DNA of 64,000 nucleotides from Viola odorata (lineage: Eukaryota; Streptophyta; Magnoliopsida; Malpighiales; Violaceae), in the NCBI GenBank assembly GCA_963691705.1, contig OY829544.1, positions 40,507,917-40,571,916 of the forward strand, written 5' to 3'. Position numbers and translations under genes: made by a program. Below, piece by piece: positions 11,128 through 21,967 of the stretch (positions are counted from its first letter, which is position 1; each line of letters begins with the position of its first letter). The notes below the pieces were generated by a model. That model saw only the letters and a program-made list of their open reading frames with translations, was not told the DNA's origin and made no database searches.

Positions 11128-11944
11128 ACACATGTAAATATCTTCCTCCAAGTCACCATGAAGGAATGCAGTCTTCACATCTAGTTGCTCAACTTCTAGG
11201 TCCATACTAGTTGCTAGGCCTAGAACAGCTCGAATTGAACTATTCTTCACTACTGAGGAGAAAATCTCGTCAAAGTCAATTCCTTTCTTCTGCGTAAATC
11301 CCTTCACCACTAACCGAGCTTTATGCTTTATGACTTTGTCCTCATCTTTCTTTAGCTTGTATACCCATTTATTTTTCAAAGTCTTCTTGCCTTTGGGTAG
11401 AACAACAAGCTCATAGGTCTGGTTCTTATGCAATGAACTCATCTCTTCTTGCATTGCCTTCATCCACTCATCTTTCTCGGGATGAGACTGAACATCATGG
11501 AAGCTCTCTGGCTCCCCCTCGTCAGTTACCATGACCCATTCTGATTCTGTGTACCTTTTGTTCTTGGTGATTGGCCTCTCATATCTGCTAAATATTTGTG
11601 GTGAAGGTTCTACAGCTAGAGGTCCTGGTACTAGCTCTCCTGGTGGGACAGGCTCTGGTGGTTGGGGATAACCATCTTGCTCTACATCTGCCCCCACTCC
11701 TTGCTCAGCACCTTCCATTTCACCTTCGTACCCATCGCCTTCTTGGATCTCTCCTCTGTCATCCACTTCAAGGGTTGGAGGAGGTACTGATGTGGTTTTA
11801 GGCACTCTACAATCTCCACTGGATTCTTCTGGAACCTTCGAGTCTTTGAAGAACTCATTCTCGCGGAATACCACATCTCTACTCCTGATGATCTTCTTCT
11901 TTACTAGATCCCAAAGTTTGTAGCCAAATTCTTCATTTCCATAC
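11128..11944 (-). pseudogene. Element D integrase C-terminus and start of RT
   Basis: The minus strand encodes a copia integrase tail (FGYKLWDLVKKKIIRSRDVV, then FRENEF) and an acidic proline-rich linker. The copia RT start follows with WMKAMQEEMSSL, LKNKWVYKLKKDEDK, YKARLV-like HKARLVVKGFTQ and VEQLDVKTAFLHGDL. The frame is open from 11874 to 11125 and ends at the target site where E and then C inserted, right after the codons for EDIYM. The catalytic YVDD part would lie beyond the left edge. It is truncated and not expressible. Confidence 0.9.
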
Positions 11945-12501
11945 TGATAACAATCCGCCTATCGGCAAGGGCATTTTCGTCTTACACCCTGAGAAGAGGG
12001 TACAACTACTGTTCCTACCGCAAAGACAACATCGAGGCTATCGCCTCCCTCTATGTGACTGACGTTGGGATGGTCGACATCAGCGGGGGGGTCTTGCACT
12101 CAACACTGTTATAACAGACGGCGCTACCCCATCCCAGTCCAAGACAAGTTTCTCGTTTGGGGTGTAGGCATTGCCTCACATAGGTAACACCTACCCCGAT
12201 AGCTCACTCCACCAACGGGGAATTCTAACCCCCTCCAACGGGAGCGTTAGCCCCCTATGATCCAGATCACTCAGAAACGCTCCATTTTCATCTATAAATA
12301 CTTCCCCCACAAAGGAGGAAGGTAAGTACGAATTACTGGCCCAAGCTCTGCCAAATTCACTACACATACTGACTTAAGCATCGGAGTGTTTCCGCCGGAG
12401 ACCCCCTCCGGCGTATTGCAGGTACTGCGGACCGTCGTGGACACTGATCTGAGAGGACCAATTTCTCCATATATCCTTCGGCAGAAGACAAATTCTTATC
12501 A
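11945..12501 (+). repeat. 5' LTR of element B
   Basis: 557 bp with TG...CA ends. Partner at 26035-26591. A short run of g (cagcggggggg) and repeated accccc/ccctcc motifs precede the TATA box. Confidence 0.95.
12293..12300 (+). promoter_or_regulatory. TATA box of the element B 5' LTR
   Basis: catctataaatacttccc is a canonical plant TATA box about 210 bp before the LTR end. The same sequence is at 26383-26390 in the other LTR. Confidence 0.75.
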
Positions 12502-12504
12502 AAT

Positions 12505-12522
12505 TGGTGCTTTCGTTGAGAG
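12505..12522 (+). promoter_or_regulatory. Primer binding site of element B, tRNA-Thr type
   Basis: Three bases after the LTR, tggtgctttcgttgagag is complementary to the 3' end of plant tRNA-Thr (as I recall it, ctctcaatgaaagcacca) with one mismatch. Confidence 0.7.
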
Positions 12523-12529
12523 TGTTGGT

Positions 12530-14548
12530 TCTAAGTGAGCATCCTTAATAACCAAGCTCCTTCCTCCCCGAAACTAGAAGGGTTATGGCCTCGGAGTCAG
12601 ATCCCGCGCTGTCCCAATCCTCCAACATCCCCTACAACACCCGCCGATGACTTTTTGCTTTCGCTACCTCTGATATCTCTACCCAGTGCAAGATGTCACT
12701 GTGGGAGAATCAGATCCTCCTCCTGGGCAAAGTACGGAAGAAATTACCTTCCAGATTTGTTCCCCTTTTTCCCACATAGCGGGAACTAGTCATTCTACCC
12801 CCCAAGTAAGTAGATCCGCGATAGGCAAAGCAAACAACCCTTTCGCAAGCTCAATTGGATCAGTTGACAAAGATGGCTGCTAGATTTACTCCTCATGCCT
12901 CGAGACCTGGTGTGTCCTCCCAAGTAATTTTCACTCCGTCCATTGTCAACGAACGACCATTATCGTCCTGACAATCTGGGGGACTCCCGTCCTCCTTACC
13001 TTTCTCATCGGCCCCCATAAATGTCCTGCCGCTCACGCGTGGACCTGTTGAACATTCTGGACAGTACAGGGGGGAAATCCCTATCCCTGAGGTAGCCCGC
13101 CGATGTGATGAGTACAGAGAACACTGGGATGATCGGTGAGGGGAGATATTCCGAGAACAATCTCCTAGATACAGTGAGAGATCTAGCAGCAGAGGTCGAC
13201 GAGCTCGAACTCCAAGAAGCCGCAGTCGATCTCCCAGGCGGCATCAAGAATATGACCCTCTGAATCCCAGATATGACGTTGAAATTCCACACCCGCATCA
13301 GCCTCGTGGGGTCCCTGATGTTAACGCTGGCCATCCGTTCAGTTACCGTGTCAGGCACCACAGGGTCCATCGGCATGTGAAACTCCCTGCAGAATCATAT
13401 GATGGCACGAAAGATCCCATTTCTCACCTCAATAAGGTGAAAGACTTTGTGCAATTCCAAACCCGCAGTGATGCTGCATTATGTTAGATCTTCGTAATGA
13501 CGCTGTCAGGAGTGACACGTCTTTGGTTTGAGGGACTCCCGTCCGGGTCTATTGATAATTTTTCTCAACTGGAAGAAAAATTCAAAAGTCGGTTTAGCAC
13601 GGCTATTCCTATCAGGAAGTCAGCAGCTGCACTATTCGATATTCATCGAAACCGCAGGAATCATTGAACGACTTTTTAGGTCGATTTGATCTTGAAATGT
13701 CCCTAACGCCAGGGGTCACTATTGATTTTGTGGTTGAGGCCCTGAAACGCAATTGTCGATACGGAAAATTGAGAGACACGTTAACGGTGGACCCGCCGTT
13801 AACCCTGGATGCGTTGAGACTAAAAGCGCATAATTATGCGAGGATGGAAGAGGAGGAAAATAGAGAATGGATTCGAAACATGCCAACGGACCCATACTTG
13901 GCCCCTAACGCCCCGCATAGCAGCGCCCCTGACACGCGACCCACTGAGGATCATGGATAACGAAAAGAGCATACTGCCAAGGCCTCTAACCGGCAGAGAG
14001 GCAATTTCTCGAAAGGAAGACCCGGAGGGTCCCCCACTTGGAAACAAGCAGATCCGCCAAAGGGCCGGATATATGATCCTGACCTTCCATCTCTTATACT
14101 CCCATGGGTGGAAATCCTAGCGATAGTCCAACAGCAAAATCTGCCCATTCGATACCCAGCTCCTGTGAAGCCAGGAGTGATCATGGGGGGAAGGGAAAAC
14201 GCGTATTGCAAGTTCCACAAGGTCAAGGGACATTCGACAGATGTATGCAGAGAACTGAAATTGGCCATAGAGCGATTGGTCGAAGAGGGCTACCTTGGAG
14301 AATTTGCCACCAAGGCAAGAGAAGGAGCCAGGAACAACCCAACTGGAATGACAACTGACCAGAGGCAAACGCCTTCACACGCCACAGGGGCTAACGCAAT
14401 TCCCCTTGGACAGAATAGAGAAGCTCTCGTTGTTCATAGCGATCAGATGCCTATGATTAATATCATCGCAGGGGGAACACCCTACTTCGAGGAGTCCATG
14501 CCACAAACGGCCAATCCTGGAGAAAAGCGCAAACGAGAGAACGCGTAG
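12530..14548 (+). pseudogene. Element B gag remnant
   Basis: Pieces of a Tat-type Gag are readable in changing frames. PAESYDGTKDPISHLNKVKD and WFEGLPSGSIDNFSQLEEKF lie at about 13390-13590, then a stretch open from 13664. At 14108-14548 there is an atypical knuckle CKFHKVKGHSTDVC followed by RELKLAIERLVEEGYLGEF, a common Tat Gag ending. Several stops and at least two frameshifts separate the pieces. The first about 700 bases (12530-13250) hold no recognisable domain. Gag is clearly inactive. Confidence 0.8.
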
Positions 14549-14581
14549 GTAAAAATTGAGGCAATCAGTGCCTTAGACAGA

Positions 14582-15451
14582 ATGATATTGTCCTTCTCAG
14601 AAGAAGACGAAAAAGGCATTGTTTTCCCGCATAACGACGCATTGGTAGTAACACCCGTCATTGGAAGTCACGGGGTGAGAAGAACCCTTGTTGACAACGG
14701 GAGCGCAGTAAATCTATTTTCGTTGGAAGTATACAACTTGATGAAACGCCCTGACGGCGAGCTAGCGCCATGCATGAGGCCAATTATTGGGATTGATGGG
14801 GTACCGATTCCGGAAGCCGGAATAACATCCTTGCCAGTGTACTTCCGAGAAGACACCTCCAAGCGATCTGAAGAGCTATTATTCCTGGTCGTGGACCTAA
14901 CGTTACCATATAACGCCATACTGGGGTGACCGTTCCTCAATCGTTTCGGGGCAGCGATATCCCAAAAACACCTGCGGATGAAATACCCCTCATGGGACGG
15001 CGTGGTCTCAATCAAAGGAGACCAGAAACTGGCAGCTGAGTGTTATTCACTTATGACTCAAAGGAGTTGTGACCGCTACGTTTGCGTGGCAGACGATCCT
15101 TTCGACGATAAAGAAGAAAAACGCACTCAGCCGCTAGATCAGATGATGTCAATGCCTATCGGTGAGGACAGTGAAGCGAATCTCTTGGTCAGTGAGAAAC
15201 TGAGCCCCGAAGAGAACGTGCAACTAACCCGGCTGTTAAGAAAATGCAAGGGAGAATTCGCATGGAAACCAGCGGACATGCCCGGAATCTCGCGAGAAAT
15301 TGCGAAACATCGACTAAACGTTAGCCCTAATGCCAAGCCTATTCAGCAGAAACGACGTGCTTTTTCATCAGGGAAAGTGGCAGCTATCGAGAAAGAGTTA
15401 CTAAAACTCATGGATGCGGGGTTCATCCGAGAAGTCCAATACCCAACCTAG
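14582..15451 (+). pseudogene. Element B protease and start of RT
   Basis: The first frame (14582-14929) is the aspartic protease with TLVDNGSAVNLF near residues 36-47 and the ILG flap end. It is stopped by TGA (927-929) where the family has ILGRPFLN, a CGA-to-TGA change. The next frame (14978-15451) covers the linker (PADMPGISREIAKHRLNV) and RT entry (LLKLMDAGFIREVQYPT). It is stopped by TAG at 15449 where the family has Trp (TWLANPV), a TGG-to-TAG change. Confidence 0.85.
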
Positions 15452-15463
15452 CTAGCTAACCCG

Positions 15464-16906
15464 GTGTTAGTTCCAAAGCCCAGCGGAGATTGGCGCATGT
15501 GCATCGATTTCACCGACCTGAACAATGCTTGTCCCAAAGATTGCTATCCCCTTCCTCGAATTGATCAGTTGGTCGACCAAACTGCTGGATACGCTTATTT
15601 AAGCTCCCTAGATGCCAACTTGGGGTATCACCAAATCCCTATGGCCATAGAAGACGAAGAAAAAACTGCCTTCATCACCCCTAGGGCTACATATTGCTAC
15701 ACCGCAATGCCGTTCGGGCTGAAGAATGTCGGGGCAACGTTCTAGGGCATGGCGAATAAGGTTTTCGAAAAGCAAATCGGGAAAAATGTAGAGGCTTACG
15801 TGGATGATATCCTGATCAAAAGTCGAAGCTTCAAAGACCACCTTGCTGACTTGGAAGAAGTTTTCAATGTGATGAAAAAGTACAAAATGAAGTTGAATCC
15901 ACGAAAGTGTATGTTCGCATTCCAAACGGGTAAATTCTTGGGCTACGTGGTCAGCCGGAAGGGTATCCAACCCAACCCTTCAAAGATAAAGGCCATTCAG
16001 GACATGATATCCCCTCGGACCGTCAAAGAAATACAGAAGCTCACTGGCCGCATCATCGCGTTAGGACGGTTCATATCTAAGCAAGGCGAGAGATGCCTGC
16101 CTTTTTTCAAGGTCATTCGAAACAAGGCCCCATTCGGGTGGACAGAGGAATGTGAAAATGCGTTTGCAGGGCTGAAATCTTACTTGTCATCCGATCTAGT
16201 GCTAACGAGGCCTGAGTCCGGCGATGAACTATATCTATACTTGGGAGTAGCTGACGAGGTAGTCAGCGCCGTCCTTGTGCGAAGTGAAGGGCATGTACAC
16301 CGCCCTGTATTTTTTGTTAGTCACATATTGAAAGATGCTGAGCTGCGATACGCTCGCATCGAGAAGATAGCGCTTGCCCTAATACAGGCAACGCAAAAGA
16401 TGGACCGATACTTCCAAGCCCACCCTGTCACTGTGCTCACTGATCAGCCGCTGAGAAAAATCTTTAGAAAGCCTGAGTCTTCAGGGAGGATGTTGATCTG
16501 GGTAATCGAGCTCGAACAATGCGGGCTACAGTACAAAGCCAGACAGGCAATCAAAGCCCAAGCGTTAGCAGACTTCATAGCGGAATGCACATTCACCAAA
16601 GATGCGTCGGCAAACCTGTCAGAGGAAGAACCAAAAAATTCATGCCTACCGTTCCCGAAAACATTAGCGGACTCATGGGTTATTCATGTGGACGTAGCAA
16701 AAAATCAAGAGCTAGCAGGTGCAGGTATTTTCCTGGTGGGACCAGACGGCATGGAAATGCGATACGCCATCAGAATCCTGCAGCCGTTATCCAACAATGC
16801 CGCTGAATACGAAGCGCTGCTGGCAGGACTCAGAATTGGAAACAGCTTCTCCGTCGAAGCCTCTACCGTTGCGGAGGAGGAATGCGGCTTGCGCCTAAAA
16901 ATATGA
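15464..16906 (+). pseudogene. Element B RT, RNase H and start of second RNase H
   Basis: RT motifs VLVPKPSGDWRMCIDFTDLN, LSSLDANLGYHQIPM and MPFGLKNVGATF are followed by TAG (15743-15745) where a Gln is usual (CAG to TAG). After the stop come the catalytic YVDDILIKS and the thumb (FLGYVVSRKGI). A Ty3-type RNase H follows (LYLYLGVADEVVSAVLVR; its usual first Asp is replaced in LYLYLGVA). From about 16670 a second, archaeal-type RNase H begins with SWVIHVDVAKN and AAEYEALLAGL. It ends in TGA at 16903. The second RNase H marks the Tat lineage. Confidence 0.88.
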
Positions 16907-18436
16907 GGAGACTCTAAATTGATAATGGATCAAGTCCTAGGAAACTCCCAAGCCCGAGAACCCATCATGATTCAATACTTGGCCAAAGTAAAGCGTGAGC
17001 TGTCGGAGATGCAGAGAAAAGGCACTCGGGTCACCTTTGAACATATCCCTAGAGAAAATAATAAAGAGGTTGATAGCCTCGCCAAGATGGCAGCCAACGT
17101 GGAAGCCTCCATACCCAACGAAGTGCACTACGGGGAGTTATCCACACCCTCTTTCATGGAAGAGCGAGCATCGTTTTGTGTGGAGGAAATAGAAAGTGAC
17201 TGGAGAATCCCAGTGGTAGAATATCTGAAACATGATAGGCTACCGGAAGAAATTACGGAAAGAAGGAAAGTCCTGAAACGGGCGGCGCGATGTACATATT
17301 ACAATGGAGAGTTAATACGGAGGTGCTTCTCCCACCCAGCCGCTAAATGCATAACGGAACAAGAAGGTTTGTATGTGTTGCGAGAAATTCACGAAGGGAT
17401 ATGCGGCATGCACATCGCCAGCGATACACTGGCAGCCCAAGTCTTTCGGTTGGGATTCTACTGGCCCACCATACGAGGAGATTGCCATAACTTGGTGAAA
17501 ACCTGTCAGAAATGTCAGGAATATGCTAAGATTCCTCGAAAACCGGCCGTGCAAATTTCAGAAATAATCGCTCCATGCCCGTTTGCCAAATGGGGCATTG
17601 ACATTTTAGGCCCGTTTCCAAAGGCTAGATCTCAGTTGAAATTCGTGGTCGTGGCGGTAGACTACTTCACAAAATGGGCCGAAGCCGAGGCGTTAGCCAC
17701 CATCACCACTGAAAATTTTTGGCATTTTTTCAAACACCAAGTCATTATGCAATTCGGGGTGCCGCGCATACTAGTTAGCGACAATGGAACATAGTTCACA
17801 AGCCAATTCTTCAGTGATCAGTGTGCGGAATTTCAGATCGAACAAAGGTTCTCTTCCGTGGCGCACCCTCAAACCAATGGCCAGGAAGAAGTAACCAACC
17901 GCAGCATCCTTAGTGGCATCAAAAGAAACCTGGAAGGTTCCAAAAAGAAATGGCCAGATGAACTGCCATACGTACTATGGGCCTATCGCATGACTGTCAA
18001 GGCCAGCACTAGAGAGACCCCGTTTGCGTTAGCATTCGGAACCGAAGCTGTCACACCGGTTGAGATCGGAACGATGAGCCTTCGGGTGGCTCATTTCAAA
18101 GAAGAAAATAATGAGGGAAGGTTACGTGCTAACCTTGACGCCCTACCGGAAACACATGAGGAAACTCTCCTGAAAACTATGCACTACAAAAGAAAAATGG
18201 CACAATACCACAACCGGCAAGTGAGAGAGCGATTGCTCAAAGCTGGAGATTTAGTGCTCAGAGATAGACGAGCGGCAGGGCAACGCATGGGAAAACTCAG
18301 CCCAAACTGGAATAGACCGTATCGCGTCACCCGTGTCGTGGGAAGAGGAGCTTACCACTTGGAAATGCTCGATGGAATGCCCCTGCATAACTCTTGGAAT
18401 ATAGCTCGGCTGAAGCTATACCACACCAGGAACTAG
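16907..18436 (+). pseudogene. Element B second RNase H end and integrase
   Basis: After the TGA the frame continues with GDSKLIMDQVLGN and the last RNase H motif EVDSLAKMA. The integrase zinc finger (FYWPTIRGDCHNL, then CQKCQEYAK) and core follow (WGIDILGPFPKA, ILVSDNGT). It is broken by TAG at 17792 in place of Gln (NGTQF). The remainder to 18436 carries the catalytic Glu region (QTNGQEEVTNRSI), WAYRMTVKAST and the C-terminal GAYHLEMLDG ... SWNIARLKLYH. The four in-pol stops upstream and this one are all single C-to-T or G-to-A changes, so pol is otherwise nearly complete. Confidence 0.88.
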
Positions 18437-18523
18437 CCCATCCTATCTGGTAATATCAATGCTATTCTAACAAGTTATATTTTCCTGTGCGTTTGCTGTT
18501 GATAAAATGCAGATAAGTGAAGA

Positions 18524-18602
18524 ATGCCAGGAGTGAAAATCCTATCCTTGTGATGGCTGGTCCTGATCAGACAGCTCACTAAGACGAGGCACGCCCTGGC
18601 AT
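18524..18602 (+). other. Structured unit 1 (type I)
   Basis: Closing stem atgccagg (18524-18531) with cctggcat (18595-18602), eight pairs. The apical part gtgatggctg ... cagctcac forms gtga/tcac and gctg/cagc. Confidence 0.75.
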
Positions 18603-18611
18603 GGATAAGCA

Positions 18612-18685
18612 TTGGGAGTGAAAATCCTATCCTTGTGGTAACCGTGCTCACATAGACGGCCCATTAAGACGAGGCACGACCCCAA
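18612..18685 (+). other. Structured unit 2 (type II)
   Basis: Closing stem ttggg (18612-18616) with cccaa (18681-18685), five pairs. Apical hairpin ccgt/acgg. Confidence 0.7.
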
Positions 18686-18691
18686 ACGCCC

Positions 18692-18764
18692 CCGGGAGTG
18701 AAAATCCTATCCTTGTGGCAACCGTGCTCACATAGACGGCCCATTAAGACGAGGCACGCCCCGG
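18692..18764 (+). other. Structured unit 3 (type II)
   Basis: Closing stem ccggg (18692-18696) with cccgg (18760-18764), five pairs. Apical hairpin ccgt/acgg. Confidence 0.7.
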
Positions 18765-18766
18765 TA

Positions 18767-18846
18767 TCCTTGGGAGTGAAAATCCTATCCTTGTGGCAAC
18801 CGTGCTCCCATAGACGGCCCATTAAGGCGAGGCACGACCCCAAGGA
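18767..18846 (+). other. Structured unit 4 (type II)
   Basis: Closing stem tccttggg (18767-18774) with cccaagga (18839-18846), eight pairs. The inner pair is ccttgt/gcgagg. Confidence 0.75.
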
Positions 18847-18861
18847 GAGACCAACTCCGTC

Positions 18862-18934
18862 CTGGAAGTGAAAATCCTATCCTTGTGGTAACCATGCTCA
18901 CACAGACGGCCCATTGAGACGAGGCACGTTCCAG
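18862..18934 (+). other. Structured unit 5 (type II)
   Basis: Closing stem ctgga (18862-18866) with tccag (18930-18934), five pairs. Here the last stem base is A paired with T, where the other units have G with C. The apical hairpin has one mismatch (ccat/acgg), a CG-to-CA change. Confidence 0.7.
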
Positions 18935-18951
18935 AGACGCGAGGTTTCAAC

Positions 18952-19028
18952 GCTTGGGAGTGAAAATCCTATCCTTGTGATGGCTGGTCCTGATCAGACA
19001 GCTCACTAAGACAAGGCACTCCCCAAGC
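18952..19028 (+). other. Structured unit 6 (type I)
   Basis: Closing stem gcttggg (18952-18958) with cccaagc (19022-19028), seven pairs. The inner pair ccttgt/acaagg is fully Watson-Crick, and the apical hairpin is as in unit 1. Confidence 0.75.
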
Positions 19029-19487
19029 CAATCTTCGACGAAAGGAAGGAAAGGATACCCCAGCTAGTAACTGAGCGGGCGATACCCGGTGAAGTAAGGC
19101 TGGAAAGGCATCCATACTGTAACAACACCGTCGCAGCAGGCCTAACGGGGCAAGAAAGCTTCCCCTAACAACAGGGAGCGGCATGAATGTGAGCAACGTC
19201 GATTCATTCTTAGAAATGCTATCAGAGGGCAATGATAAGGCCATCAAAAAGGCGGCCGAGGAACCTGTACGAAAAGACATGCGAGAGCAAAATGGGCATA
19301 TCTACTGAAACGCGGCAGCAAACGCCACGGGTGAATAGTCGCGCAAGCAGTATTATGAAGCAAAGTAGACAAGGAAATTCCGTTCAAAAGGGGTGGCCTA
19401 ACCAAGGCAATGAGTGATATTGTCAATATTACAAAACAAGGAAGGGCTCAGTAGCAGCAAAAATCAGAATACATCTAAACTCAAAGC
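19029..19487. other. Spacer between the array and the antisense genes
   Basis: No coding or RNA feature is recognised. It is G/A-rich with a few short repeats, and it would contain the 3' ends of both the pol-side and the antisense transcription units. Confidence 0.5.
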
Positions 19488-21312
19488 CTAAGGAGTGGAC
19501 GGTGCATTGGTTCCTCCTTGCTGTTGCGATTTCCATTGATAGAAGCCGTTATCAGTAACAGTGGAGATTCTCCTATCAAAATACGCGGAGAGATCATCAA
19601 TACAGAGTTTTTCTACCCCATAATGATGCATCAAAGCCTCTGACATGAGCCCTCCGCCTTCCTTCAAGTACCACTGGTTCTTCTCAGCGTTTAGAGCAAG
19701 ATCGGCAGATAGCTCGGCATTCCTCTGCCTCTCCTAACGCAACTCATTCTCCTCCCGAGAAAGGCGTTCGATCATATTGGCACTCTTCCGTTTCTCCTCC
19801 TCCAGAGCAAGCTTGACAGCCTCTAGCTCTTGCTTAACAGTCGTCACCTCCTGTCGGACAGTCTCTGTCTCTTGGTTGGCAACGTTAAGGGCATCCACAA
19901 AACTCTGTCGCTCGTTCAGCAACCTGTTTATCTCTCCCTGTCCGTTTGCTACGACCCTAGCATTCTCCTCATCCAAGTAATGGAGATGGCAGAATACAGA
20001 TAATGCTTGGGAGCGAAGAAAGTTTATACGCTCCTAGCCGCGAAGGCATCCCTCTCCCTTGGAAGAGACATAATTTCGGCCGCCAGATAAGAGGTAGACG
20101 AGAGGATGGTATCGTGATTAGCCTCGGCAGGAAACTGCAAAATGTTGTCCCTGAAGGAGCGCAAACTAAGATGATGAGTAGGCATGAGGGGAGGACTATA
20201 ATGAGAGAGGTACTCCGATAGGAATGAATGCATACCTGGGTGACTGATGAAACAAGAGGTACTCCGATAGGAATGGGATCAGCTGTCGCCCCCGAACAAA
20301 TAACAGTTTGGGAGGAAATGGGTTGCGTGACATGTGTTTTCCTCGCCCTTCTCTTCCTTGCAACAAGGGTGCGAGGAGGCGGCGATTGGGTAGTGCCCGT
20401 AGCGGTAGCAATGTTTTCTCCTTCTGCAGCAGCAGCAGCAGCCCTGGCTTCGGCTGCAGCTTTCTTCCTTTGTTCCTGTTTCCTTTTCCTCCGGAAATAC
20501 TCAGGCTCCCAACCAGGCGGAGGCACTGCACAGTTACAGAAACGTTAGCGTTAGTACCTCTTGGCAATACAAAAGAAAAAGGTCAAACGCTCACCCTTCT
20601 TGCACTGTTCCATATCCAGACCGTTAGCCACTTTTCGGGCATCAACGCTGAAATCTAGTTGAAGTAGCGTCTTCAACCAGCCATCTTCTGGATCAGAAAG
20701 GGGTTTCCGATGGCCCCAAGCTCCATCTTTAATTTTCTCATTGAAGCCGGCCCTCCATAACGGCTCGGGCAAATCAATAATGAAAATTTCTTCTTTCTAA
20801 TGAGGAACAGAAGACTCGATGCCCATAAGCTTCCAGATAAAGGGCTTCAATGAGCCATCTTCATAACGAGGGGATATTGATATCACCCCCTTACGAGAAT
20901 ACAACTGGAAAATGTCATGAAGCAAGGCCAAAGTGGGAGACTCGATCCCCTTAAAACGGCACAGTGCGGCAAAGGCACTAACAACGCAAATCACGTTAGG
21001 GCTCAACTGAGCCGGAGCCAAATCAGAATCAGCCAACAGCAACTTGACAAGCGGGTCAAGAGGAAGATAAAACCCATGATCAAACAACTTAGCATACAAT
21101 ATTCTACTGTTACCGGGCAGAACGCTGTTCAGGTGAAGTAATTCAGAAGCAGCGCGCACGGGATATTCTTTGGGAAATCGCGCATTGCACTCAGCAAGCT
21201 TGCGATTAACTAAGGGCAGAGTATAGAGAGAAGTGGGGGTAATATTAATTTTTTCTTCCCCGGCGGACCCTTGAGGATCCCCTTCCTCGGAAGGCTTCTT
21301 AGTTTTAGCCAT
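19488..21312 (-). pseudogene. Antisense gene 4: spliced gypsy-type transposon protein, copy II
   Basis: It starts at the Met at 21312 (MAKTKKPSEEGDPQGSAGEE). A globular domain follows (SRILYAKLFDHGFYLPLDPL, DLAPAQLSPNVICVVSAFAA) that resembles the plant 'putative gypsy type transposon' family (Pfam Transposase_28, from memory). After a TAG at 20797 (CAG to TAG likely) it continues to a donor gtgagc (20594). With the acceptor tgtgcag the 69-nt intron 20594-20526 joins in frame to a basic Ala-rich exon (EPEYFRRKRKQEQRKK). Further in-frame exons are likely: donor gtatgc at 20235, acceptor ttttgcag into FPAEANHDTILSSTSYLAAE, then ENARVVANG. It ends in a long coiled coil (VTTVKQELEAVKLALEEEK) and a tail to TAG at 19488. 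Function unknown. Two in-frame stops (20797, 19734) make it a pseudogene here. Confidence 0.75.
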
Positions 21313-21477
21313 GCCCAAATAAAGAGAAGTGACGAGGAAAGAAAGGGTGTGTACCTTCGCAAAGAGAATACCAATAGTCTCAGACCATAAAGAGAGAGCG
21401 GCGCGAGTTATTTGTCCAAAAGGCAGCAGCGTGCTAGAGAGGAGATTAAAAAAGAAAAATGAGGAGGAGAAAACATC

Positions 21478-21485
21478 ATATATAA
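21478..21485 (-). promoter_or_regulatory. TATA-like box of antisense gene 4
   Basis: The minus strand reads ggttatatatgatg about 165 bp upstream of the Met at 21312. No experimental start is known. Confidence 0.45.
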
Positions 21486-21967
21486 CCCTGAAAGGGCGTG
21501 ACCAATCAACAATGGACACATGGCAAAGCAGCGCGTCGGGAAATAGGGCACGCGCAAGAAGGTACAAGTTTAAAAGCAATAATGAAACGCTTCAGCGTTC
21601 GTGTCTCTTTAGAAGATGTTTTCTTCAAGTGGCTCTTTGTGGAAAGACACGTGTCTTTTTCCATCATTACCTTTCAAAGTGCATTAAATGGAGGGACTGC
21701 GGCATTTAATGACCTAAAAAACAGGGCTGGCCTCGCCAAACGGCGCGACGACACAAGGAAGATAGTGAAGAAATAACGGTAGCATCACAATGATTCACGC
21801 AAGTGCGATAAAGGCTACGTAGCGTCAGCATTATTACAGAAGGAATAATGTCAAATGGTTTTCAGGAAAAAATAAAAGGAGGCAGACAACAACAAGAATA
21901 ACAAGGGAGGGTCCAGAAACCGTTGTGGCACTTCTCGAAAAGCAAAGCGGCGCCCCAATCGTTGACG
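21486..21967. other. Intergenic spacer in the antisense cassette
   Basis: No gene is seen between antisense gene 3 and the TATA-like box of gene 4. It should hold the 3' end of gene 3 and the promoter of gene 4. Confidence 0.5.

Larger units (their letters stand above)
18524..19028 (+). repeat. Array of six stem-closed repeat units, candidate structured RNA
   Basis: Six units share gagtgaaaatcctatccttg ... aagacgaggcacg. Unit cores start at 18531, 18616, 18696, 18774, 18866 and 18958. In each unit the bases just before the core pair with the bases just after it, and the paired sequence differs in each unit while pairing is kept. An inner pair ccttgt/acgagg is kept in all units, with g.u allowed, and is fully Watson-Crick in unit 6 (acaagg). 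Units 1 and 6 have one type of apical hairpin (gctg/cagc inside gtga/tcac). Units 2-5 have another (ccgt/acgg inside gg/cc). The array begins about 90 bp after the integrase stop, in the region of Tat elements known to hold variable tandem repeats. Confidence 0.85.

Noticed and set aside
18524..19028. CRISPR array
   Set aside because: Repeats with variable spacers look similar at first, but the variable parts are self-complementary to their own unit, spacing varies, no cas genes occur, and the setting is a plant retroelement.
18524..19028. Hammerhead ribozymes (plant retrozyme type)
   Set aside because: No ctgatga ... gaaa core with a cleavage-site trinucleotide in the right order on either strand. 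The gtgaaaa word alone is not enough.
20228..20658. Plus-strand frames in the antisense cassette
   Set aside because: They are the shadow of the Ala- and Arg-rich exon of antisense gene 4; no family resemblance in this direction.
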